Shown here piece by piece: positions 42,519-51,629 of a DNA stretch of 64,000 nt. The DNA lies in assembly GCA_015486075.1 (NCBI GenBank), contig WFSG01000005.1, forward strand, positions 234,662-298,661, read 5' to 3'. The position numbers and the translations under genes were made by a program. This DNA is from Deltaproteobacteria bacterium (GTDB lineage: Bacteria > Desulfobacterota > Desulfomonilia > UBA1062). Every line of letters begins with the position of its first letter. Position 1 is the first letter of the stretch. The notes under the pieces were generated by a model, which was not told the origin of the DNA, made no database searches, and was given only the letters and a program-made list of their open reading frames with translations.

Positions 42519-43565
42519 CTATTTATAGGCGTTAATCTTCTTTAATAGCTGGGCTTCTGGCATTGCCCCGATGATATCTCCTGCCTTCTTGCCGTTCCTA
42601 AACACAAGAAGATTCGGAATGGAACGAATACCAAACCTTGTAGCTGTATTCGGATTGTTGTCAACGTCCAGCTTGCCAAACGTTATCTCTCCCTTTAGCT
42701 TCTTTGCGAGTTTTTCCACTATGGGACCAATCATTCTGCATGGCCCGCACCATTCTGCCCAGCAGTCGACCACCAGGAACGGGTACTTGGCCACGGCCTT
42801 GTCTATTGTTTTGTCAGTCAGCACAACCGGGTAGTCAGGCTGGTCCACCAATTCCTCCATTTTCTTTGCAGCCTCCTCTTCTTCTCTAAGTATCTCTTGT
42901 GCACGGCTTGAGCCGTATTGCAGGACTTGGTTAACAAAGCTAGTTTCCGGCTGAACGCCTATGGTTATGGAATCCATGTCCTCGTTAATTACCTGTTGTG
43001 GTACAGAAGACACGCCAAAACTCCTGGCACGGTCCATGACCTCCTGTGCCTCTATGCACCTTGATGTAATCTTTCCCGGTGCAGCTATTGCTATCTGGTT
43101 AATCAGCAGGACCGCCTTTGGGCAGTATGGACAACTTGGGGTAACGTACGATTCTAGGAGTGTATCCTTATCTACATGTCTTAGTTTTTCGACGGATGAG
43201 GAGCTAAGCATGCTATCTCCTCTTGATACCATTGATATCGTTTCTATGAAACCACTAGCCTCATAGCCAGCAGGTGCACCCCAGTACTGTATGGAGTAGC
43301 CCTTGTCCTGGCCTATGACTACGGTGGGCGAAACCCGGATTCCTAGCTTTTTTGCATCAGTACCATACATGTCCATGTCTTTCAGCTTTATCTTTGGGCT
43401 TATATCAGCCAGTTCTTCCAGAAATTCCCTTGTAAAGCGGGTGTATTCACTGTTGTCAGTCCCGGTTATTATATTGCTTGAAAATAATTTTATCTCCACC
43501 TCATCCCTGAGTTCTTCCTTGAACTTAGCATCCAGCTGTTTCCTTGTTTTGTTGTCAAGCAGCAT
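42519..43565 (-). CDS. PDO-type disulfide oxidoreductase fused to thioredoxin (three thioredoxin folds)
   Basis: The 348-residue protein has a two-module glutaredoxin-like (PDO) region (about residues 1-215) and a C-terminal thioredoxin (about 245-348). The second PDO module has YVTPSCPYCPKA (CPYC) and the cis-Pro SSVPQQV. The C-terminal thioredoxin has DCWAEWCGPCRM with SIPNLLVFRNGK. The first PDO module, where a CxxC would normally sit (EIKLFSSNIITG), has no cysteines and is likely structural. The linker (about 215-245) is a Glu-rich helix. The gene lies 10 nt after trxB, its probable reductant, and both follow an ArsR-type regulator. Confidence 0.92.
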   Translation of the reverse strand: MLLDNKTRKQLDAKFKEELRDEVEIKLFSSNIITGTDNSEYTRFTREFLEELADISPKIKLKDMDMYGTDAKKLGIRVSPTVVIGQDKGYSIQYWGAPAGYEASGFIETISMVSRGDSMLSSSSVEKLRHVDKDTLLESYVTPSCPYCPKAVLLINQIAIAAPGKITSRCIEAQEVMDRARSFGVSSVPQQVINEDMDSITIGVQPETSFVNQVLQYGSSRAQEILREEEEAAKKMEELVDQPDYPVVLTDKTIDKAVAKYPFLVVDCWAEWCGPCRMIGPIVEKLAKKLKGEITFGKLDVDNNPNTATRFGIRSIPNLLVFRNGKKAGDIIGAMPEAQLLKKINAYK

Positions 43566-43575
43566 CTTTGGTCTC

Positions 43576-44565
43576 CTATTCTTTATCTTGATTTTCAGTT
43601 ACCTTGTCGTATGATGTTCCTTTGATATCCTCTACGTAGTGCTGGGCTGCGAATGCTGCTGTTGCTCCATCACCGCATGCCGTTATAACCTGCCTTAGTA
43701 TTTTATCCGTGCAGTCACCGCATGCAAACACACCTGGTTTTGATGTTTGCATGTTTTTATCCACCTTGATATAGCCTTTTTGATCCAGGTCCACGTGACC
43801 TTTTACCAGATCGGTGTTTGGATTTAGCCCGGTGAATATAAAAACACCGTCTGTCTTGATTTCCATGGACTCATTAGGTGCTTTGACGTTCTTCAGCCTT
43901 ACCCCTGTAACAAAATTTTCTCCCAGTATTTCCTCTACGACAGAGTTCCAAGAGAAGCTTATCTTGGGGTTTTGGAATGCCCTTTCTTGGAGTATTTTTG
44001 TTGCGCGGAGCCTGTCTCGCCTGTGAACTATTGTGACTTTGCTGCTAAACCTTGTCAGATAAAGGGCCTCCTGGATCGCGGTGTCACCTCCTCCCACAAC
44101 AACGACTTCTTTATCCTTGTAGAAGGGAGCATCGCAGGTTGCACAATAGGATACGCCTCTGCCTGCAAACTCCTTTTCGCCTGGTACGCCAAGTTCTGCA
44201 TAAGTTGCACCGGTTGCAATGATGAGAGAAAGGCCTTGGTAAGTGGTTTCCTGTGCATCTGCTTCCCAGACCTTCACTCCTGCAATGTTCTTTTCTCCGA
44301 TGCTGTTTATATCACCTTCCACAATCTCAAGTCCGAACTTGACCGCATGTTCCTTTAGCCTGTCTATCAGTTCAAAACCTGATATACCATCTGCAAAGCC
44401 TGGATAATTCTCAATCATGTCGGTAATGGTTATCTGGGAGGGTGTAAATGAACTTTCTATAAGTACAGCCTTGAGCCTTGCCCTTGATGCATAGAGGCCA
44501 GCGGTTAGCCCTGCTGGCCCTCCGCCTATTATTATCACATCGTATGCACTCTCCAAACGTGTCAT
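43576..44565 (-). CDS. trxB: Thioredoxin reductase
   Basis: FAD/NADPH disulfide reductase of the low-molecular-weight class, 329 residues. The FAD site is VIIIGGGPAGLTAGLYA, the redox-active pair is CATC in VSYCATCDAPFY, the nucleotide site is VVVGGGDTAIQEALYL, and the C-terminal FAD contact is FACGDCTD. The tail of about 20 charged residues is longer than usual. ArsR stops 1 nt before this start, so translation is coupled. It should reduce the adjacent PDO-thioredoxin fusion. Confidence 0.96.
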   Translation of the reverse strand: MTRLESAYDVIIIGGGPAGLTAGLYASRARLKAVLIESSFTPSQITITDMIENYPGFADGISGFELIDRLKEHAVKFGLEIVEGDINSIGEKNIAGVKVWEADAQETTYQGLSLIIATGATYAELGVPGEKEFAGRGVSYCATCDAPFYKDKEVVVVGGGDTAIQEALYLTRFSSKVTIVHRRDRLRATKILQERAFQNPKISFSWNSVVEEILGENFVTGVRLKNVKAPNESMEIKTDGVFIFTGLNPNTDLVKGHVDLDQKGYIKVDKNMQTSKPGVFACGDCTDKILRQVITACGDGATAAFAAQHYVEDIKGTSYDKVTENQDKE

Positions 44566-44566
44566 T

Positions 44567-44854
44567 TTACCTCCCTACCTTCTTATATTCAATGAGCTGG
44601 AATACCTTTTCCATGAGATCGGGTTCTGTTAAATAATAACACCTACTATTACCTTTCTTTATGCAGTCCACTAGGCCGTGTAACTTTAATAGGGAAAGGT
44701 GCTGGGAGACATTGGCTTGGGTTATGCGTACACAACTTTCCACCTCTCCCACGCATTTCTGTCCCTCGTAAAGCTCCTTCATAATCCTGAGTCTTACAGG
44801 ATTACCCAGAACCTTGAAAAAAGCAGCAGCTTTTTCTAAGTCTACCTCTGCCAC
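44567..44854 (-). CDS. ArsR/SmtB-family winged-helix regulator of the thioredoxin operon
   Basis: The 95-residue protein has the ArsR fold: LGNPVRLRIMKELYEGQ, then a segment CVGEVESCVRI at the position of the metal-binding alpha3 helix, then the recognition helix TQANVSQHLSLLKLHGLV and RCYYLTEP in the wing. The two Cys six residues apart, plus the later Cys, could bind thiophilic metal or be redox-sensitive. The GTG start is supported by AGAGG about four bases upstream. A more distant TTG in the same frame is actually part of the promoter's -35. The operator below implies autoregulation of arsR-trxB-PDO/Trx. Confidence 0.88.
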   Translation of the reverse strand: MAEVDLEKAAAFFKVLGNPVRLRIMKELYEGQKCVGEVESCVRITQANVSQHLSLLKLHGLVDCIKKGNSRCYYLTEPDLMEKVFQLIEYKKVGR

Positions 44855-44864
44855 GTGTCCTCTT

Positions 44865-44898
44865 AGTATATAAGTATATTTCAATGTACTTATATACT
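44865..44898 (-). promoter_or_regulatory. Perfect inverted repeat, probable ArsR operator
   Basis: Two exact complementary 12-bp arms, AGTATATAAGTA and TACTTATATACT, flank a 10-bp centre. The element covers the promoter -10 and the predicted start, so bound repressor would block initiation. Its AT-rich form and long arms resemble known ArsR/SmtB operators. Confidence 0.85.
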
Positions 44899-44917
44899 TT
44901 AACCCTATCTGTGTCAA
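44889..44917 (-). promoter_or_regulatory. Sigma-70 promoter of the arsR-trxB operon
   Basis: On the minus strand, a perfect TTGACA, 17 nt, then TATAAG. This is nearly consensus and is overlapped by the inverted repeat, which fits a strong promoter held down by a repressor. Confidence 0.85.
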
Positions 44918-44939
44918 GACCCCTTAGCGGTTTTGGGTG

Positions 44940-46112
44940 TTAAGATTTTCTGTTAAAGGAGAAAACTGCCTTTCTGATACCCTCTTTCGCCCCTGCTATG
45001 GTTTCCTCATCAGTGCAGTATGCGAACCTAACGTAACCTTTCTTTCCAAATCCTGAACCGGGCACGGCAAGTATTCTTTCCTTTTGTAGGGCCTTTGTGA
45101 ACTCTATGTCATCCGGTACAGGGGACTTAACGAATAGGTAGAAGGCACCTTCTGGAGGGGCATATTCAAGGCCCATCTCGTTAAGTATTGACACGAAAAG
45201 ATCCCTTCGCCTTTTGTACACATCTATATCCACGCTTGTGTCTATACATTGAGCCAAGACCCTCTGCATCAATGCTGGGGCATTTACAAAGCCTAATATC
45301 CGTGTAGATAAGATAAGGCCTTCTATAAGCTCCTTTTTATCCTGCACAGCAGGCCCTACTGCTATATAACCTATCCGTTCGCCAGCAAGGGAAAGCTCCT
45401 TTGATGCAGATGTTACAACTATGGAATTTGGGAAGGTCCTTAGTATGGAAGGTACCTCTAGATCATCGTACACGAGTTTCCTGTAAGGTTCATCCGATAT
45501 GACGAGTATATGCTGATAATTAGAAAGTACGTCCTTTATCTCTAATAAGGTATCTTCACTGTAGACCCTCCCTGTAGGGTTATTGGGTGAATTTAATATA
45601 ATGGCCTTCGTCCTGGCGGATATATTTCTTTCTATGTTCTCTGCGTCCGGGAGAAATTCGTTGTTGCTTTCGGAACATACAAGTATACCTCCGTGGTTCT
45701 CGGCGTAAAACCTGTATTCGACGAAGTAAGGAGCTATGGCCATTATTTCATCCCCTGTGTCAGTGATTGTCTTGAGCACAACGTTAAGACCACCACCGGC
45801 ACCGCAGCTCATGATGATGTCTTCAGCGTTCAGATCCACGCCCTGCACACCCGAGACAAATTTGGCTATCCTTTCTCTCACGTCTGTGTAGCCCGCATTA
45901 GGCATGTACCCGTGGGATGTACCGGGATCTCCCGCTATCTCTGCCATTGTATCTATGGCCACTTTCGGTGGATCTAGGTCGGGGTTGCCTAGGCTGAAAT
46001 CATACACGTTTTCTGTTCCATGTATTGATTTGAGCCTTGCTCCTTCCTCGAACATCTTTCTTATCCAGGATGATCTTTTAGAATATTCTGAAATTTTTTT
46101 TGATACTAGCAT
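44940..46112 (-). CDS. Class I/II PLP-dependent aminotransferase
   Basis: The 390-residue protein belongs to fold type I aminotransferases. Motifs: YDFSLGNPDLDPP, SHGYMPNAGYTDVRERIAKF, LNSPNNPTGRVYS, ISDEPYRKLVYDD and the PLP Lys in SASKELSLAGERIGYIAVG (SASKxxSLAGxRxG). Aspartate- or branched-chain-type specificity cannot be told from the sequence. GGGGGT lies five bases before the ATG. It is transcribed away from the J-domain gene and is separate from the thioredoxin operon, with its stop 22 nt from the arsR promoter. Confidence 0.9.
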   Translation of the reverse strand: MLVSKKISEYSKRSSWIRKMFEEGARLKSIHGTENVYDFSLGNPDLDPPKVAIDTMAEIAGDPGTSHGYMPNAGYTDVRERIAKFVSGVQGVDLNAEDIIMSCGAGGGLNVVLKTITDTGDEIMAIAPYFVEYRFYAENHGGILVCSESNNEFLPDAENIERNISARTKAIILNSPNNPTGRVYSEDTLLEIKDVLSNYQHILVISDEPYRKLVYDDLEVPSILRTFPNSIVVTSASKELSLAGERIGYIAVGPAVQDKKELIEGLILSTRILGFVNAPALMQRVLAQCIDTSVDIDVYKRRRDLFVSILNEMGLEYAPPEGAFYLFVKSPVPDDIEFTKALQKERILAVPGSGFGKKGYVRFAYCTDEETIAGAKEGIRKAVFSFNRKS

Positions 46113-46334
46113 AAGATACCCCCATGAAAAGCATAGGCTATTCTGAATTGTATATCAGGATAGAAAAATAAAGTACAGAGAGACTAAAGCGTCTAATAGC
46201 AGGGGTCGATACTATCGTTATATTATAGGTAGCCTTAATATCCACTGTATTTTGGCTAAGGCATGTAGAAGGGGTTGGGGGCTATTTTCATAGATATTGA
46301 GCAAAAAGTAATAAGGTGGTATCCATGTGATATT

Positions 46335-46607
46335 ATGGAAGAGATTACAAGTGAAAAGATTGAGTGGGCAAAGAACATACTCGGGATAGGTGATATTACC
46401 ACCTATAACGAGGTGATCCAGCAGTGGAGAATGCTTGTCAAGAAACTTCACCCTGACGTGGGTGGGGAGGATAAGAAGATCAGGGATGTGAACGAGGCCA
46501 AGAACGTAATCTTGAGGCTTATAAGGAATTGCCCATGTACACTGGAAGCAAAAGATGGCCCAGACTGGTGGGATAGACGCTTTGGAAAACTCTGGAAAGA
46601 GAAGTAG
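46335..46607 (+). CDS. Small J-domain protein
   Basis: The 90-residue protein consists of little beyond a J domain: EWAKNILGIGDITTYNEVIQ, then WRMLVKKLHPDVGGEDKKIRDVNEAKNVI (not shown as one string), with the invariant HPD between helices II and III. It should stimulate an Hsp70 ATPase, targeted to an unknown client. There is no Gly/Phe or zinc domain. The start is uncertain: an in-frame TTG 60 nt upstream with AGAAGGGG is possible. Its last 53 bases overlap the glycosyltransferase gene that follows. Confidence 0.75.
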   Translation: MEEITSEKIEWAKNILGIGDITTYNEVIQQWRMLVKKLHPDVGGEDKKIRDVNEAKNVILRLIRNCPCTLEAKDGPDWWDRRFGKLWKEK

Positions 46608-48444
46608 AAACTCAGGGCTTATCTTTCTGATTCTCCTTGCCTTGCTGGTGTTTGGTGTCTTTTACAACACGCTTGATAACGCCCCTACAAACTGGGATGA
46701 TCCAGCTATATTCAGAAATGCAAGTCTTCACGGCATTTCCATCGCCCATCTTAAGAGTGTACTATATTACCACGTGGGTAGTGCCTATCAGCCAATAAGA
46801 GATCTTTCCTACATGCTGGATTTCTCTGTATGGGGTAAGAAAGTATTACTTGGCCTGCATCTGGACAATATCATGCTGTACTACCTTATGCTAGTTACCT
46901 GCTGGTTTTTCTTGAGAGAACTGTTCGTAGCATTCTCCTTAAAAAGGGAAGGTGCCTTGAGATGGGCCACGTTTACCACGGCCATCTATGCTCTTCACCC
47001 TGTTCATGTAGAGAGCGTTGCCTGGCTTTTTGCAAGGAAAGAACCTCTGCTAGGAATGTTTACCTTCCTCAGCCTGTGGTTATTTCTGAAGGCACGTTAT
47101 GGTAGTGCACGGTATCTTGGCCTGAGCCTGGTATCCTTTATCCTTGCCCTTCTGTCTCAGCCCGCTGCTTTGATGATACCTGCCGTAGCAGTGGTCATGG
47201 ACGTTCTTTTATTAAAGAACCAAGGTAACCTTTATACCCTGAGAAAGCGATTGTCGATATACCTTGTATTATTTGCAATAGCACTTGCTTTGACTGCCCT
47301 ACTTATACACTCAATGGCAAAGATAGGCGGTATAAAGCCGTACCACGGTGGGTCTTTCTGGACCAACCTGCTTGCAGTATCCCAGATACTTGCAGCCTAC
47401 ATAAAGCTTATTGGATTCACTATAAATTATGCAGCAGACTACCCGATTAGACTATACACAGACATACATGCATGGCAAACATGGGTTTTTATTGGCGTGC
47501 ATGTGTTGATTGTAGGAAGCGCTTTATGGGCCTACTTAAAGGGTAGGTATATCTACGTTTTCTTTGTATCATGGTACTACATATTCCTGTTACCGGTCTC
47601 TCACATATTTCCAATATCGCAGACAATGGCGGACAGGTATGCCTTGTTGCCGTCCTTGGCCTGGTGCGCGATGCTGGGCTACTTAGTCAATATGCTGTGG
47701 GAATTCCATCCGCAGAGTTCAATATTCTCCCGGGATTTCCCTGCACTTCTGGGAATATCAATGTTTTTGACAATATGCCTTGCATATGGGGCCATGACAG
47801 TAAGACAGAACGACATATGGCAGAATTCAGTAACCCTGTGGGAAGACACGTTGGCAAAGTATCCAAACTCAAGTCCTGCAAACGTTAATCTATCAGTTAT
47901 ATACATAAGTCAGGGTAAATACAAGGAGGCACAGGACCTATGCATAAGGGCTATCAAGGAACTTCCTTACGATTACCTTGCCATTAATAATCTTGCCCTT
48001 GCACAAATGATGATGGGCCAGTACGACAATGCAATACATAACTACAGGGAGGCCTTAAAGTTAAAACCGAGCCTTTTAAAGGCGAAGCTAGGTCTTGCCA
48101 ACGCATTGTGGTATAAAAAAGACTACAAGGAAGTGTACAGGTTGTATTCGGACTGTCTCAAGTCTTATCATCTTGCAAGGACGAGCTACCTGGCCTTTAT
48201 ATATTTTAGGCAGGGTGTCTGCGCATTCAAGCTTGGTATGAAGGACAAGGCCGTAAAGTACCTTAATGAGGCATATGCCTTAAGGAAAAGAAACCCATCA
48301 ATACTAAGAAGTCTGGCCAATGCCTACACAAGTATGGGGCTTTATGAGGATGCTAGGAATGTCTACAAGGATATACTTACAATGAGCAAGAACACCACGG
48401 AAGTCCGTGAGATAGAGGATAAGATAAAGGAATTGGGCCATTAG
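46555..48444 (+). CDS. TMTC-like membrane glycosyltransferase with TPR domain
   Basis: A 629-residue protein with about ten transmembrane helices (residues 20-425) followed by a TPR tail (about 440-620; NVNLSVIYISQGKYKEAQDLCIRAI, NNLALAQMMMGQYDNAIHNYREALKL). The membrane half carries TNWDDPAIF (acidic pair in the first loop) and ALHPVHVESVAWLFARKEPL. These are the signatures of the TMTC/PMT-like GT-C proteins that add sugars to proteins. It may glycosylate pilin, flagellin or another envelope protein. GGAAG lies six bases before the ATG. The gene starts within the J-domain gene. Confidence 0.82.
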   Translation: MAQTGGIDALENSGKRSRNSGLIFLILLALLVFGVFYNTLDNAPTNWDDPAIFRNASLHGISIAHLKSVLYYHVGSAYQPIRDLSYMLDFSVWGKKVLLGLHLDNIMLYYLMLVTCWFFLRELFVAFSLKREGALRWATFTTAIYALHPVHVESVAWLFARKEPLLGMFTFLSLWLFLKARYGSARYLGLSLVSFILALLSQPAALMIPAVAVVMDVLLLKNQGNLYTLRKRLSIYLVLFAIALALTALLIHSMAKIGGIKPYHGGSFWTNLLAVSQILAAYIKLIGFTINYAADYPIRLYTDIHAWQTWVFIGVHVLIVGSALWAYLKGRYIYVFFVSWYYIFLLPVSHIFPISQTMADRYALLPSLAWCAMLGYLVNMLWEFHPQSSIFSRDFPALLGISMFLTICLAYGAMTVRQNDIWQNSVTLWEDTLAKYPNSSPANVNLSVIYISQGKYKEAQDLCIRAIKELPYDYLAINNLALAQMMMGQYDNAIHNYREALKLKPSLLKAKLGLANALWYKKDYKEVYRLYSDCLKSYHLARTSYLAFIYFRQGVCAFKLGMKDKAVKYLNEAYALRKRNPSILRSLANAYTSMGLYEDARNVYKDILTMSKNTTEVREIEDKIKELGH

Positions 48445-48467
48445 GAAACCAAACTGATTAGGGGTTG

Positions 48468-50012
48468 TCATGTAGGGCTAAGCCTTACTAAGGTGAACCG
48501 TTTCTCTGAGTAAAATGTTTCTTTCATTTCTACTTCCATTCGTTTCCTAAGATGTCTTAGCAGTTTTCTGGAATTCCTATCATAAAAAACCAGGTATACA
48601 TCTTCTCCAACTGGTTCAAGGCCCTCCCTGACCAGGTAGGGATGGCCTGCCTCTCTGTAAGCTATCCATGCTCTGGTAACGAGATCATCTTCGAATACTG
48701 CAAGGTGGTCCCTGTAGTTGGATAACTCTTCTATAAAGGTAGTGGGGTTATGCTTGGCATCCATTACAGGTATGTAGCATAGTGAATATATCCATGAGGA
48801 AATGATTACCGACACCACGGATAGATAAAGGCTCAGTTTAAGCCTTTTCTTGAAGAGGGAAATGGATAAGGTTATCCCTGCTACTACCAGAAGGACAAAG
48901 GATAGTATCTCCCTTGTGCCAAAGAATTTCCCAATGACAATGCTTAACGTAAGAACCGTACTCGTGTACGTAAATATGCAAAGCCCCACAAGGTAAAGCA
49001 TCCATTTGTTCAGCCTGTTATGCACCAAGCCAGGAGATGATGCAGCAACCCAATGTCCAATTATTATTGAAGAGAAAGGTACTGCCAGGATGGCATATTC
49101 CATCTCGCACCTGCTTGAAAACCATAGTACTATGATGCAAGCAGAAAAGGCTATTTTTGATGGTAAGGCCTTTCTCCAAACTTCATGATCCTTTGAGCGT
49201 TTGGTATGCAGCCATGCGGGTATGATAAGTGGAATCCAGGGCATAGTGTACTTTGCCAGGGCCGCCAGGGTTTCGAGAAAACCCATATTCTGGCCGTGAG
49301 ATAAAGCGTTGTAGACATAGGCGGATGAGGATGCGGCAATCCTAAAGATCAAATAAAATCCTAGCACACATACCACCAGTATCCCTATACCAATCGCAGG
49401 TACTGCATCTAAAAGTCTTTCCGGTGATAGGTCAAGTAGCACTAGTAGTAGTATGGTTATTACACTGAAGGCCAAGAAGATCCAGCCTCCTGTTATTGTG
49501 GCCAGACTTATGCAGGTATAAGATATGATGTACCACAATGATTTGTATTCATTGAGGTATGCGAGAAAAAAGAGGATTATGCCCATAGTGGCCATGGTGG
49601 CAGGCAGGGCAACTGTGTTAATCGAGGCGTATGTCTTTATGAAGCCGTAAGACGTAGATAGTAGTATTGATGTCCATACTGCAGAGCGTGTGCCCCATAG
49701 AGTTTTGCAAAAGACAAACACGAGTATTATCATAGCAAGTGCCCCTGGTATGAAGATGAACCTGTAACTCAAGGGTGAATTTGAGGATACAAGGGAAAGT
49801 AAGATGATGTTAAGTGGATTTTGCCCATGAATAATCCTGTGCCCCAGGGTTGGCAGGAACCTGACGCCGGGATGCATCTCCCTTATCGCCTGGATTACCC
49901 AAATAGTTTCACCCTGCCATAATTTGTGGGTTACGCTTACAGGTAACAAGGTAGCACCAGATATGATAAAGACTGACAAAAGACCAGCTATGTTTTTTAT
50001 AACCTTCATCAT
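48468..50012 (-). CDS. ArnT/PMT-like GT-C family glycosyltransferase, divergent
   Basis: The 514-residue protein has eleven or so transmembrane helices and a C-terminal periplasmic segment. Its N-terminus (LLPVSVTHKLWQGETIW, then REMHPGVRFLPTLGHRI, and PLSYRFIFIPGALA) follows the topology of ArnT and PMT-family lipid-A/protein glycosyltransferases. The family's catalytic DE in loop 1 (WQPDETRY in ArnT) reads WQGETIW here, keeping only the Glu. It could complete the L-Ara4N pathway encoded in the arn operon 6 kb upstream, where no other ArnT candidate is seen, but the lost Asp makes activity uncertain. The opposite strand and distance do not help the link. Two adjacent ATGs are possible. Confidence 0.7.
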   Translation of the reverse strand: MMKVIKNIAGLLSVFIISGATLLPVSVTHKLWQGETIWVIQAIREMHPGVRFLPTLGHRIIHGQNPLNIILLSLVSSNSPLSYRFIFIPGALAMIILVFVFCKTLWGTRSAVWTSILLSTSYGFIKTYASINTVALPATMATMGIILFFLAYLNEYKSLWYIISYTCISLATITGGWIFLAFSVITILLLVLLDLSPERLLDAVPAIGIGILVVCVLGFYLIFRIAASSSAYVYNALSHGQNMGFLETLAALAKYTMPWIPLIIPAWLHTKRSKDHEVWRKALPSKIAFSACIIVLWFSSRCEMEYAILAVPFSSIIIGHWVAASSPGLVHNRLNKWMLYLVGLCIFTYTSTVLTLSIVIGKFFGTREILSFVLLVVAGITLSISLFKKRLKLSLYLSVVSVIISSWIYSLCYIPVMDAKHNPTTFIEELSNYRDHLAVFEDDLVTRAWIAYREAGHPYLVREGLEPVGEDVYLVFYDRNSRKLLRHLRKRMEVEMKETFYSEKRFTLVRLSPT

Positions 50013-50235
50013 AATATGAAATCAAACCCCAGGGTCTAACTACGGGCTTTACATGTTCGTTAGATGAGTGTCAAGCTCGATAATTTTGTAACAACCCAGC
50101 TTTCTGAATGTTCACATAAGGCATTTGGATGCAACAGAGCGTGAACCACAATTTAATGCTTCTTTGAGTTGACTTGTGAAAGATCAGGAAATAGTATGAA
50201 CTTTAATAGGTTTCATTAAACCAATGGAGTTTAAC

Positions 50236-51009
50236 ATGGCTTCGATAGAAGAAATATTGAAAAACAAGGGTATCTCAAAGCCAAGTGTTAGCCTAAGGAG
50301 TGATGGTAGGAAGCATGATGAGCTAAGGGATATACGCATAATCAGAGGATATTTGAAGTACGCACCAGGTTCCTGCCTTATAGAGGTTGGGGACACAAGG
50401 GTTATATGTGCAGCCAACATAGAAGATCATGTCCCGCCACACGTGAGGAATACGGGCTCTGGGTGGATCACCGCTGAGTACGGGATGTTGCCAGGTTCTA
50501 CATCTCCTCGTTCAACCAGGGACGCGTCAAGGGGTAGGGTGGGTGGCAGAACACACGAGATTCAACGACTTATAGGAAGGTCATTGAGAGCTGCGGTGAA
50601 GCTCGAACTATTGGGCGAGAGAACAATCTGGCTTGACTGCGATGTACTACAGGCAGACGGTGGAACAAGAACCGCTTCGATTACAGGAGCCTACGTTGCT
50701 CTAAGGGATGCCGCATCATGGATGATACGACATCGTATGATAGGCACGAACCCCGTCAAATCACAGATTGCTGCTGTATCCGTGGGTATTGTAGGGGATA
50801 AGGCGTTGTTAGACCTTAACTATGAAGAGGATTCTCAGGCGGACGTGGATATGAATGTAGTCATGACAGACGAAGGGCGTATAATTGAAATTCAGGGTAC
50901 TGCGGAGGGCGATCCCTTTTCGCAAGACCAGATGGAAGAGCTTATGGGACTTGCCAGGAAAGGCATTGGGATCCTTATCGAAAAGCAGAGGGAGGCCTTA
51001 AAAGATTGA
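50236..51009 (+). CDS. rph: Ribonuclease PH
   Basis: Phosphorolytic 3'-5' exoribonuclease that trims tRNA precursors. The 257-residue protein has [49 protein letters not shown] (read in two parts), [19 protein letters not shown] and [15 protein letters not shown]. The ATG chosen is the second of two, because GGAG sits six bases before it and the first ATG has none. Its stop overlaps the rdgB start (TTGA). Confidence 0.95.
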   Translation: MASIEEILKNKGISKPSVSLRSDGRKHDELRDIRIIRGYLKYAPGSCLIEVGDTRVICAANIEDHVPPHVRNTGSGWITAEYGMLPGSTSPRSTRDASRGRVGGRTHEIQRLIGRSLRAAVKLELLGERTIWLDCDVLQADGGTRTASITGAYVALRDAASWMIRHRMIGTNPVKSQIAAVSVGIVGDKALLDLNYEEDSQADVDMNVVMTDEGRIIEIQGTAEGDPFSQDQMEELMGLARKGIGILIEKQREALKD

Positions 51010-51629
51010 ACCGTATTCTTGTAGCCACCCAGAACAAGGGCAAGATAAGAGAGATAAAGGATATACTCAAGGACACTGACTTGGAGATACTTACACCTGA
51101 TGATCTGGGGATGTCTATAAACGTGGAGGAAGATGGCAAGACTTTTCTTGAAAACGCAGTAAAGAAAGCGATGGCCTGGAGGGAAGCAACGGGTATAGAC
51201 GCGTTGGCAGATGACTCAGGGCTTGAAGTGTTATCCCTAGGTGGTAGGCCTGGCGTTCGTTCTTCGCGTTTTGCAGGTGATAATGCCACAGACAGTGAGA
51301 ATGTAGACCTACTTCTTAAGACTATGGAGGGAATCAATGACAGAAGGGCCCGTTTTGTATGCGAAGTTGCACTTGCACTGGTAAATGGGGGTATTATATC
51401 TGCCAGGGGGGAGTACGAGGGTACAATACTTAGGAAACCTGTGGGTGAGAACGGTTTTGGCTATGACCCTGTGTTTCTTGATCCGGGTACAGGCAAGACC
51501 TTTGCCCAGCTTTCCAGAGAGGAAAAGAACGCGTTCAGTCATAGAAGAAAAGCCCTTACCTTAATCAAGGATAAGCTTATTGCTGAGGGTATAATAAGAT
51601 CTGGCACAAAGGTTGATTCTATCCCCTGA
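51006..51629 (+). CDS. rdgB: XTP/dITP diphosphatase RdgB (HAM1 family)
   Basis: Cleans non-canonical purine nucleotides (dITP, XTP) from the pool. The 207-residue protein has [49 protein letters not shown] and the SHRRKAL motif. TTG start overlapping the rph stop indicates coupled translation. It converges with the minus-strand glycogen region; the two stop codons overlap by 11 nt. Confidence 0.95.
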   Translation: MNRILVATQNKGKIREIKDILKDTDLEILTPDDLGMSINVEEDGKTFLENAVKKAMAWREATGIDALADDSGLEVLSLGGRPGVRSSRFAGDNATDSENVDLLLKTMEGINDRRARFVCEVALALVNGGIISARGEYEGTILRKPVGENGFGYDPVFLDPGTGKTFAQLSREEKNAFSHRRKALTLIKDKLIAEGIIRSGTKVDSIP

